The notes below the pieces were generated by a model. The model made no database searches. It was not told where the DNA came from and worked only from the letters and a program-made list of their open reading frames with translations. A stretch of DNA of 7,853 nucleotides from Candidatus Woesearchaeota archaeon (GTDB lineage: Archaea; Nanoarchaeota; Nanoarchaeia; Woesearchaeales; UBA11576): NCBI GenBank assembly GCA_013331125.1, contig DUGW01000018.1:1-7853 (forward strand), given 5' to 3'. Positions 1-6,375 of the stretch are shown here, one piece after another. The first letter of the stretch is position 1. Each line of letters opens with the position of its first letter. Made by a program: the position numbers and the translations under genes.

Positions 1-170
1 TCTGGGGCTGTTTTTCTGATGGGTAAAGGAAAGCTTTAAAAAGGTCAGATGCCTGGATTCCTGATAATGAAAGAGGTGAACAGACGGTTCTACCTAGATT
101 TAGATAGTTGAGATAGTGTCAGCTTTGCTGGCTGATCTCTCTGGCTCAACTGGACCGACTGTCAGAAAAC
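1..170 (+). other. 5' leader region upstream of the channel operon
   Basis: No gene is supported here. A T5 run lies at 11-15 and a TATA-like element at 34-43. Two small inverted repeats follow. The first pairs 74-81 (AGGTGAAC) with 87-95, giving eight base pairs with a single bulged base and a five-base loop. The second pairs 118-123 (GTCAGC) with 127-132 (GCTGGC) around a TTT loop, including one G-T pair. If transcription begins about 25 bases after the TATA box, the leader would be roughly 105 nt, long for an archaeal message, and both hairpins would be transcribed. Whether they regulate anything is unknown. Confidence 0.4.
28..43 (+). promoter_or_regulatory. Candidate BRE/TATA promoter for the channel operon
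   Basis: The stretch GGAAAGCTTTAAAAAG has the form of an archaeal BRE (purine-rich GGAAAG) followed by a TATA-like CTTTAAAAA. A start near base 63 would be expected. A poorer alternative, TTTAGATA, begins at 99 and would give a start near 127. No other TATA-like element precedes the three-gene operon. Confidence 0.45.
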
Positions 171-1238
171 ATGGCAAAGATAGGTGCATTGAAAAAGCTC
201 CTTGGACTCAAGGGTGAAAGCTGGTTCTGGAACATCTACTTCAAGATAGAGAAGCACATGTCATTGATGAGATTCATCACGTTCATGATACTCCTGCTTC
301 TTGCCATAGCGATGGTGCTTTTCGCGAACCTGGAGATAATGCCGAGGGAGGATTTTCAGGAGTTCACGCAAGGAAAGGACGCAAATGCATATTTCCTTTC
401 AGCGTACTGGGTGATAACCACGCTCACCACTGTAGGATACGGTGACATAACACCGGTATCTTTCGCGGGCAGGCTTGTGGGCATGATAGTGATGCTGCTA
501 GGAATCACATTCGTCTCGATGCTGATCTCACAGCTGACAAGCAGGATAGTCGCAGCCAACCTGGGGAGCATGTTCGGCATAGCAAGGGCGAGGAAGAGGA
601 TAGACCTTGTCATATGCGGATGGAACCCGACGACAGAAGCCACGCTTGAAGAGCTGAGGAATGGAGATATGGAGATAGTCCTCGTAGACAAGAAGAACGT
701 CTCAGAATCGGCGAAGGCAAACAACGTGATGTTCGTCATGGGCGACCCGACAAAACCAGATGTCCTGGAGAAGGCGAATGTCAGGCATGCCAAGAACCTT
801 GTCCTGGCACTGGACGCGGATTCAGAGACACTCCTGGCCACGCACGTGATACGCGAACTCAACCCATACATCAACCTCATAGTCAAGATAAACAACCACG
901 AGCATGTCGAACTCGCGAAGAGAGCGGGCGCAGACCATGTCGTGAGCCCAAGCTCGATAGGAGGAAGACTTCTGTCGATAGTGGCAGACGAGCCTCATGT
1001 CGTGGAATGGGTCACAGAGGCCACGACCATGAGAAGAGGAGTCACGCTCGTCGAGTATGATATAGGCCCAGAGTCCCCTTATGTGGACAAGACGATCGGC
1101 CAGATACGGGAAGCGATGGTCGGAAAGGCAAAGATACTGGGGATAGAGACCTCTGCAGGTTTCGAGAGGATACCCAGCGACGACACAAAGATAGAGACAG
1201 GAGCAAAGCTGATAGCGATAGCAAAGAAGGGAGCATGA
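171..1238 (+). CDS. MthK-like potassium channel with cytoplasmic RCK domain
   Basis: This is a ligand-gated K+ channel subunit of the two-transmembrane plus RCK type, expected to be a tetrameric pore in the cytoplasmic membrane. The first helix is about residues 33-53, the pore helix about 74-86, and the selectivity filter TTVGYGD is at 86-92. The second helix is about 97-122, with G111 a candidate hinge. The RCK domain begins near 144 with VICGW (147-151), the motif found at the same place in MthK; GDPT is at 191-194. The C-lobe spans about 288-355. The length (355) is close to MthK. The MthK calcium ligands D184, E210 and E212 (numbering from memory) align without gaps to A213, K239 and N241, so calcium gating at that site is unlikely. 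An internal Met at 134 sits where MthK has its second start. First gene of a coupled operon. The ATG at 171 has no clear ribosome binding site. Confidence 0.93.
   Translation: MAKIGALKKLLGLKGESWFWNIYFKIEKHMSLMRFITFMILLLLAIAMVLFANLEIMPREDFQEFTQGKDANAYFLSAYWVITTLTTVGYGDITPVSFAGRLVGMIVMLLGITFVSMLISQLTSRIVAANLGSMFGIARARKRIDLVICGWNPTTEATLEELRNGDMEIVLVDKKNVSESAKANNVMFVMGDPTKPDVLEKANVRHAKNLVLALDADSETLLATHVIRELNPYINLIVKINNHEHVELAKRAGADHVVSPSSIGGRLLSIVADEPHVVEWVTEATTMRRGVTLVEYDIGPESPYVDKTIGQIREAMVGKAKILGIETSAGFERIPSDDTKIETGAKLIAIAKKGA
570..572 (+). promoter_or_regulatory. Possible internal start for a free RCK subunit
   Basis: This ATG is codon 134 of the channel gene, between the second pore helix and the RCK domain. 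It lies 15 residues before the C of VICGW, against 14 residues for Met107 of MthK, the internal start that makes free RCK subunits in that channel. A purine run GGGGAG (563-568) precedes it with only one base of spacing, which is too close for a normal ribosome binding site. Position supports the idea; the spacing counts against it. Confidence 0.3.
1229..1233 (+). promoter_or_regulatory. Ribosome binding site of the sensor-RCK gene
   Basis: GGGAG lies six bases before the ATG at 1240, inside the last codons of the channel gene. Together with the TGA at 1236-1238, one base before the new start, this points to coupled translation of the channel and the sensor-RCK protein. Confidence 0.6.
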
Positions 1239-1239
1239 T

Positions 1240-3330
1240 ATGACCTTATCCACAAACACCAGGCACGCAGTTGTCATCACAATACTCATGGTGCTGATGG
1301 CCACGCCTGTGCTCGCCTACCATCCTGATGCATTCATCTTCGTGATGGGACTATCATTCATCGCATTCCTGGTCAAACTCGGGCTTGCCATGTGGGTCTA
1401 TCTCAGGAACCCCTCAGCCAAAGTCAACAGATACTTCGGCATAGTGTTCGTCGGGCAGGCAGTCTGGGACCTCGGCAAGTTCATGATGTGGCAGATCGAT
1501 GATCCTGCAAAAGCCCTGATATGGTCAAAGGTCTCATATACAGGATACATCATATCGCTGTTCTTCTTCCTTCTGTTCATATGGGCATACCTGAAGAAGA
1601 AAAATCTTGTCAACAGCACAAAAGCCGGCCAGGCCATATTCTTCACTGTATTGATTGCATTGATCGTCCTGCTATGGTCGACAGGCATGGTGATCGAAGG
1701 GCTTGCCCCAAGGCCAGAGTTCGCAGAGAGCGGAAAGGCGATGTGGGCATATGCTTATGGGCCTGTATACAATTATTTCTTCCTCTGGTTCCAGATACTC
1801 CCATTCCTGTACGGACTCTTCCTGTTCGCGCTGAAATACTTCAGCACAAAGCTCGAAGACAAGAAGAAACAGGTATTGTACGTCATGATAGGAAGCTCGT
1901 TCCCGATAATAATCGGAATACCGACAGGCATAATCCTCCCTGCATTAGGGATAGTGCTGCCGCCCCACAACAACCTGCTCACATTGATCATGACCATATT
2001 CATAACTGTAGGCATAGTCAAGTACAAGTTCCTGGCAATACAGCCTATAGGCGAGCAGGCACCAAGAAGGAAGATATCAGAAGATATACTCAGAGAGTTC
2101 CGTATGGACCATTCAAACTACTACATGATAAGACACAAGGACAGCGAAGAGATATCGTACAAGATGCTGCTCAACTACCTGGCCCAGGACCATTACGGCC
2201 TCATAATAACTGCCAAGCATCCTGAGAAGATAAGGACTTCGCACGGTGTCAAGACGACACCCATAGTCTGGATAACAGATTCAGAGACAGAACACCTTTC
2301 AGTCGATCCAGTGGACATAGAGCAGATGTACGAGACAGTCAGGATCTTCTGCCAGAAGGTGAAGAACCCCTTCGTCATGATAGACGGCATCGATTATCTC
2401 ATCCACCACAACAATTTCCATAAGATACTATATCTCGTCGAAGAGATGAAGGCAGCGATAGAGAAGAGCGGAGGCGTCCTCATAATCCCAGAAGGCAAGC
2501 TAGAGCTGGAGCCCAACCAGGAGAGGATGATATACAAAGAGCTGACACTGCTGCCTTACTCAAAGTCTGACCTCAAGGCAAGAGAGGGCGGACTCAGAGG
2601 TTTGGCCAAGAAATTCAAGACATTCAAGCACATAATACTCGGGTTCACACCAGTCACAGAATCACTGCTAGCAGAGCTGGAGAAAGAGGGCATAAAGCCG
2701 ACAATTGTCACGACAGAGAAGATCCACCACCACATACCTAAAGAGCGACTCAAGGTGGTGACAGGAAACCCCCTCAGCAAGAGCATGCTCATAAAGGCAG
2801 GCGTTCTCAAGTCCAACACCCTCGTGATGATAACCATGCAGGAAGATTCTGAAGCGATACTCGCCATAAACAAGGTGCGCCAGCTGTCAGAGACCATCAT
2901 GGTCGTGACGAACATAAACAACAAGGACTTCAATCCTATAGCACTCAAAGCAGGAGCCAATTATGTCGTGCCGAGCTCAAGCATCGGAGGACGGTTGATA
3001 AGCCTGACATTATGCGCGCCTAACGCAGTGCGCTGGGTGATGGATGCCACCACCCTGTCAAATAAGGCGATAGAGCTCGTAGATGTCACTGTCGGCAAGA
3101 AGGACTTCTTCACCAAGAAGACAGTCAAGAAGGCAGATGACACACTCGGAAAGGCAGCCAACATCGTCGCTGTCGAGAATGAGAAAGGACTACATAAGAT
3201 ACCTGATGATTCCTACGAGCTCAAGGAAGGTGACAAGCTAGTCCTCATAGCAAACCTCAACCTGATAAACAAGAAGACTCCTGAGGATATAAGGAAGGCC
3301 CTGGCTGCCGGGAGGTTCAAGACAAGATGA
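1240..3330 (+). CDS. 7TM sensor - DUF835 - RCK fusion protein
   Basis: This appears to be a multi-domain membrane signalling protein. Residues 10-26 are hydrophobic and end in a possible signal cleavage site (PVLA/Y); about seven further helices lie near 30-55, 65-84, 98-118, 130-151, 176-198, 212-238 and 245-262. The pattern, with N63/W76 and a final KYKFLAIQP (261-269), resembles the N-terminal 7TM region of archaeal and bacterial histidine kinases. Residues about 290-438 match DUF835 (GLIITAKHPEKI at 320-331, the IDGIDYLI stretch at 381-388). An RCK domain follows: TrkA-N from 463 and TrkA-C about 608-672. There is no pore, no kinase domain and no phosphoacceptor module. The RCK is a close relative of that of the channel upstream, which suggests a shared gating ring. 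The first RCK strand ends in LGF, with no glycine-rich nucleotide loop. The function of DUF835 is unknown, so the role is inferred. Confidence 0.85.
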   Translation: MTLSTNTRHAVVITILMVLMATPVLAYHPDAFIFVMGLSFIAFLVKLGLAMWVYLRNPSAKVNRYFGIVFVGQAVWDLGKFMMWQIDDPAKALIWSKVSYTGYIISLFFFLLFIWAYLKKKNLVNSTKAGQAIFFTVLIALIVLLWSTGMVIEGLAPRPEFAESGKAMWAYAYGPVYNYFFLWFQILPFLYGLFLFALKYFSTKLEDKKKQVLYVMIGSSFPIIIGIPTGIILPALGIVLPPHNNLLTLIMTIFITVGIVKYKFLAIQPIGEQAPRRKISEDILREFRMDHSNYYMIRHKDSEEISYKMLLNYLAQDHYGLIITAKHPEKIRTSHGVKTTPIVWITDSETEHLSVDPVDIEQMYETVRIFCQKVKNPFVMIDGIDYLIHHNNFHKILYLVEEMKAAIEKSGGVLIIPEGKLELEPNQERMIYKELTLLPYSKSDLKAREGGLRGLAKKFKTFKHIILGFTPVTESLLAELEKEGIKPTIVTTEKIHHHIPKERLKVVTGNPLSKSMLIKAGVLKSNTLVMITMQEDSEAILAINKVRQLSETIMVVTNINNKDFNPIALKAGANYVVPSSSIGGRLISLTLCAPNAVRWVMDATTLSNKAIELVDVTVGKKDFFTKKTVKKADDTLGKAANIVAVENEKGLHKIPDDSYELKEGDKLVLIANLNLINKKTPEDIRKALAAGRFKTR
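3310..3316 (+). promoter_or_regulatory. Strong ribosome binding site before the small membrane protein
   Basis: GGGAGGT matches the archaeal consensus GGAGGTGA and ends ten bases before the ATG at 3327. It supports that start, whose ATGA overlaps the stop of the preceding gene. Confidence 0.65.
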
Positions 3331-3764
3331 CAAGAAAAAAGGCAGAAGTGAAGCACCACCCGTCCCCTGCTCATGACAATCCAGTACAGGAATCCATATA
3401 CACGCCTTCACGCGCTCCAGGAAGCGCGTTCTTGCTGGTCACTTTCATCGTCCTTGTAGGTATAACCGGGACAATATTCTTATCAAGATTCTTCATGATA
3501 TTCGCGAACATATTCTGGATACAATACACAGCAGTGCTCAGTTATCTGCAGTTCAGGCACGGGACAAAGTACCCAAATAAGAACATACTCGATTATCTCC
3601 TGAATCCCCAGGTGAGATTCTTCGCATTCGGATTCCTCGGAATGATGGGGCTGATGGGAGCTTTGACCTACCGTCTCTGGGTAGGGCATATAGTCCTTGT
3701 CGCCTGGTGGCTGTTCTCACTGAACTTCTACCTCTATTTCAGGGACTTCAAGAAATACGGATGA
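3327..3764 (+). CDS. Unrecognised four-helix membrane protein
   Basis: I do not recognise the family. The protein of 145 residues has a polar, basic, proline-containing N-terminus (1-32), presumably cytoplasmic. Four hydrophobic segments follow, about 33-52, 54-74, 96-114 and 118-137. A polar linker (75-95) joins the second and third, and the C-terminus is basic (RDFKKYG). The reading frame is supported by the ATGA overlap with the sensor gene and by the strong ribosome binding site. No catalytic motif, metal site or pore loop is visible. Third and last gene of the channel operon, it is likely made in step with the sensor-RCK protein, so an accessory subunit of that complex is a reasonable guess but only a guess. 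The gene ends nine bases before the convergent Nudix gene. Confidence 0.8.
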   Translation: MTRKKAEVKHHPSPAHDNPVQESIYTPSRAPGSAFLLVTFIVLVGITGTIFLSRFFMIFANIFWIQYTAVLSYLQFRHGTKYPNKNILDYLLNPQVRFFAFGFLGMMGLMGALTYRLWVGHIVLVAWWLFSLNFYLYFRDFKKYG

Positions 3765-3773
3765 ACAAAGGCC

Positions 3774-4187
3774 TCAACGACCCTTCTGTGCCTGGCGGTA
3801 TTGATAGTACAATTCCAAAGCATGATTATGGTCAAAGGCAAGAGACATCTTGACTGCCTTCTCAAGCGGGAAATACCTTGCGTCCATCACATTCCTGCAG
3901 AGAGGTATAGGTATCCCTTCAAGAATGCCTTCATAGAACAATGTCAGTGTAGGACCATGCCTGTCTGAATAAAGGGCAGTGAAGAACTTGGGACCCTTGA
4001 AAAGACAGCCAACATCACCTTCTACCTCGCCGACAATGGCTTCAAGAGGATCAGAGGTGAACCTCCATGCTCCGACACCAGAGGGCAGAGCCCATTCAAG
4101 AGCATAAGGTTCCCTGCCACGCAATGTAAGGAGGACATCATCTTCCTGCATAGCGATCGCCGCTGTGACCAATAATGGTTGTGCCAT
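3774..4187 (-). CDS. Divergent Nudix-fold protein
   Basis: Nudix proteins hydrolyse nucleoside diphosphates linked to another moiety, in the cytoplasm. From the ATG at 4187 the product has 137 residues. The pattern before and after the box fits the fold: early strand LLVTAAIA (5-12), VLLTLRG (18-24), WALPSG (32-37), then a later LTLFYEG strand (81-87) and DARYFPLEK (102-110). The box itself (39-61) is degraded. Compared with GX5EX7REUXEEXGU, the first E is S45, R is G53, and the EE pair is G57 and D58. E54, V55 and G60 remain. Metal binding and catalysis may be weakened or lost. An in-frame TTG at 4202 would add five residues (142 in all). I prefer ATG because it begins right before the first strand. 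The gene follows trkH but has its own TATA-like boxes, so it may be separately transcribed. Substrate unknown. Confidence 0.75.
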   Translation of the reverse strand: MAQPLLVTAAIAMQEDDVLLTLRGREPYALEWALPSGVGAWRFTSDPLEAIVGEVEGDVGCLFKGPKFFTALYSDRHGPTLTLFYEGILEGIPIPLCRNVMDARYFPLEKAVKMSLAFDHNHALELYYQYRQAQKGR

Positions 4188-4228
4188 ATCATCAGGGGTC
4201 AATCGTCAGAATAAAAAACTATCTGTGG

Positions 4229-4250
4229 GCTTAAATAGGCAGTTTAAAAA
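4229..4250 (-). promoter_or_regulatory. Candidate promoter of the Nudix gene
   Basis: On the minus strand, two TATA-like elements lie between trkH and the Nudix gene: TTTTTAAA (4250-4243) and TATTTAAG (4237-4230). The nearer one predicts a start near 4208, giving about 20 nt of leader to the ATG at 4187. It would leave only about six bases before the alternative TTG at 4202. The T runs here, including T6 at 4218-4213, could also end the trkH transcript, so promoter and terminator readings are not exclusive. Confidence 0.45.
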
Positions 4251-4275
4251 CAGGACTGGAATTGGGGTCTTTCCT

Positions 4276-5691
4276 TCATCTCCTGAAAAAGCTCCTGATG
4301 AGCACAAGGACAGGGAATATCTCAAGCCTGCCGAATATCATAGCGACCATAAGGATGACCTTGCCAAGCGCAGGGACAGAGGCAAGCGAAGTCGTCTGGA
4401 GACCGACAGTCCCAAGGGCAGATATCATCTGGAACGAAGAATCGAGGAACGAATAGCCGAAAAGAAGGAAGACGATGGTGCCCACAAGGATGATAAGGAA
4501 ATAACAGAAGACAAAGACGCCTATTATCAGGACATTGCTCTCATCAACCTGCTTGTCCTGGATCCTGAAAGGGATTATGGCTTTCCTAGGCGAGGAGAGC
4601 TTCTTAAGTATCCAGGGGATCGACTTGACCAGCGTGTATATCCTGAAGACCTTTATTCCGCCGGCAGTGCTGGCCACGCAGCCACCGACGAGCATACCCA
4701 CCATTATCACCAATATGAAAAGCTGCGGGAGAAGGGCGATCGTGGTCATGGAATAACCGGTGGTCGTGAATGCAGAGACCAGCTCAAAGATGACAGTCTT
4801 GAGGTCAGGGTAAGCAAACAGGACGAGCACTATGCTCAAGCCCAGGAAAAGGAGGAAAAGATTCTTCTCAAGAGTCTTCAGGAAATCCTTGAACTTCAGC
4901 TGGACCAGCTTGTTATGAGAGATGAAAGATATGGCCCCGAGGACCATCAGACCACAGAGGACCCATAGCTGTGAATCATTAGTATAGAACGTGTCGCTGA
5001 CAGTGAACCCGCCTGTAGAAAGGCTGGTGAAAGTCATGGCAATGCTGTCAAACAGTCTCATGCCTGCGGCGTACAGGAAAAGTGTCCCAGCAACAGTGTA
5101 TGAAAGGTAGATGATGAAGATGCTCCTTGTCGTGTTCTTCATGCCGGTCTCTGCCTTCTCGGTGAAGCCCTGGGCCTGATAGAGAGCAGAGGTGGTAGAC
5201 ATGTGCTCCTCAGCCTCAGTGAGTTTCGAGAAGGCATGCGCCCTCAGACGCGAGAAGATGAAAAGGAAGACCATGATTATACCGATACCGCCAAGCCACT
5301 GGGTCAAAGCGCGCCACATAAGAAGACTCTTCGGAAGCCCATCGAGAGAATCGTAGAGAGTCATGCCTGTAGTCGTGAAACCCGAGACAGACTCAAAAGT
5401 CGCGTCAATGAAACTGTAATCAAAGCTCGGCAAGAAGGATATCGCGCCGAAGACAGGAAGGATTATGAATGACAGGGCCACAAGCATAAGGCCTCCAGTG
5501 AGGTCAAGGGCAGGTTCGTGCTCCTTGGCACGCGTGAGATACCAAAGCCCGAGGCCAAAGAAAAATGAAACTCCTGCAGAGATGATGAATGATATGAATG
5601 GTTCGTCATAGACAAGAGCAGTGATGACAGGGATCACCCTGAAAAACGCAGAGATCATGAGAAGATAGGCAAGATACCTCAATACTTTCAT
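4276..5691 (-). CDS. trkH: TrkH-family potassium uptake transporter, membrane subunit
   Basis: This is the ion-translocating subunit of a Trk/Ktr-type K+ (or Na+) transporter, working with a cytoplasmic TrkA ring. The 471 residues show the expected fourfold helix-pore-helix build. The four filter loops are visible, each with its glycine: GFTTTGM (104-110), STGGFT (225-230), FTTTGY (308-313) and LGTVGL (426-431). Other family signatures are WRALTQWLGGIGI (126-138), STAGGIKVFR (341-350), which follows the third loop, and GRLEIFP (454-460) near the end. Length is normal for TrkH and no key element is missing. The start is fixed by the ATGA shared with the stop of trkA just upstream, so the two are made together as one unit. 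All four loops keep glycine, consistent with K+ selectivity, although Na+ passage cannot be excluded by eye. Confidence 0.95.
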   Translation of the reverse strand: MKVLRYLAYLLMISAFFRVIPVITALVYDEPFISFIISAGVSFFFGLGLWYLTRAKEHEPALDLTGGLMLVALSFIILPVFGAISFLPSFDYSFIDATFESVSGFTTTGMTLYDSLDGLPKSLLMWRALTQWLGGIGIIMVFLFIFSRLRAHAFSKLTEAEEHMSTTSALYQAQGFTEKAETGMKNTTRSIFIIYLSYTVAGTLFLYAAGMRLFDSIAMTFTSLSTGGFTVSDTFYTNDSQLWVLCGLMVLGAISFISHNKLVQLKFKDFLKTLEKNLFLLFLGLSIVLVLFAYPDLKTVIFELVSAFTTTGYSMTTIALLPQLFILVIMVGMLVGGCVASTAGGIKVFRIYTLVKSIPWILKKLSSPRKAIIPFRIQDKQVDESNVLIIGVFVFCYFLIILVGTIVFLLFGYSFLDSSFQMISALGTVGLQTTSLASVPALGKVILMVAMIFGRLEIFPVLVLIRSFFRR

Positions 5692-6323
5692 TTTCCCCGG
5701 ATGATCCTGAGGACATCCAGCACCTCTTTTGTCTTGACAGAGACCAGGATCACATCGCCTGCCTCAAGAGGTCCATCATCAGGCAGAGAAATACTTCCTT
5801 TGCGCGACACGCCGGCGATGATGCCGCCATCAATCTTAGGAGGCCTGCCCACAAGAGGGCTCTTTTCAGAGACGCTTTCCTGGATCAGTTCCATGTCGCC
5901 CCATTGCATGAGGACATTCTCATCACCGAACCTGTGAAGCGCCTGCTTTATGGCAGTGATGTTAGTCCCGACCACTGAGACGATCGATGAGACCCCTGCT
6001 TTCGTGAACAACTCCTCATTCTTTGGAGAGTTGACGATCGTGATTATCTTCTTGACATTCTCATTCTTGGCGATCTCGCAGACCATAAGGTTGGTGCTGT
6101 CTTCCCTGGTGGTCGCGATTATGGCATCCATCTTCGCAAGCCCTGCTTCATCCAATACTGAGACATCAGTGCCATCACCATGGATGACAAGGGCCTGGGT
6201 CTTGTTGGCTATGTTCTTTGCCTTCTCCTCATCTTTCTCCATGATGGTCATGTCAAACTCTTCACCAAGGAGATTAGCAAGGTCAAGACCGGTCTCACTT
6301 CCGCCGATTATCATTATTTTCAT
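5688..6323 (-). CDS. trkA: TrkA/KtrA regulatory subunit of the Trk uptake system
   Basis: This cytoplasmic protein forms the RCK ring under TrkH and opens or closes it in response to bound nucleotides (NAD(H), ATP/ADP in characterised relatives). It is a single-unit form of 211 residues, like KtrA, not the doubled E. coli TrkA. The TrkA-N Rossmann fold covers about 1-135. The nucleotide loop reads GGSETG (7-12), with serine replacing the second glycine of GxGxxG, and an acidic E29 at the end of the second strand. HGDGTD (48-53) is conserved. TrkA-C covers about 148-211, including LPDDGPLEAGDVI (180-192). The start at 6323 follows a TATA-like box by about 25 bases, so the message would be almost leaderless. 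The 3' end overlaps trkH by four bases. Confidence 0.94.
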   Translation of the reverse strand: MKIMIIGGSETGLDLANLLGEEFDMTIMEKDEEKAKNIANKTQALVIHGDGTDVSVLDEAGLAKMDAIIATTREDSTNLMVCEIAKNENVKKIITIVNSPKNEELFTKAGVSSIVSVVGTNITAIKQALHRFGDENVLMQWGDMELIQESVSEKSPLVGRPPKIDGGIIAGVSRKGSISLPDDGPLEAGDVILVSVKTKEVLDVLRIIRGK

Positions 6324-6343
6324 GACCAGAAAATAAGGTTACT

Positions 6344-6355
6344 GATATATAAAAG
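6344..6355 (-). promoter_or_regulatory. TATA box of the trkA-trkH operon
   Basis: The minus strand reads CTTTTATATATC from 6355 to 6344. Its centre is about 26 bases upstream of the trkA ATG at 6323, so transcription should start at or very near the start codon, giving a leaderless mRNA. The element lies in the 52-base gap after the antiporter gene, making trkA-trkH an independent transcription unit. Confidence 0.7.
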
Positions 6356-6375
6356 TATTGCCGAAGCCTGGGCGC

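Noticed and set aside
1..39. An open frame from the window edge ending in TAA, possibly the tail of an upstream gene
   Set aside because: Only 12 codons are visible and nothing in them identifies a protein.
60..136. Possible C/D box guide RNA (CTGATAATGA and CTGA)
   Set aside because: The C box does not match RUGAUGA and no D'/C' pair is present at the right spacing.
356..895. A 179-codon minus-strand open frame
   Set aside because: It is antisense to the channel gene, which carries TTVGYGD and a full RCK domain; the reverse product is Ser/Thr-rich and has no motif.
1521..2225. A 234-codon plus-strand open frame
   Set aside because: It is a shifted frame within the sensor-RCK gene, rich in H, R and P with no domain signature.
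4165..4968. A 267-codon plus-strand open frame
   Set aside because: It lies opposite trkH and its product is an unlikely run of charged residues; trkH has all family signatures in the same place.
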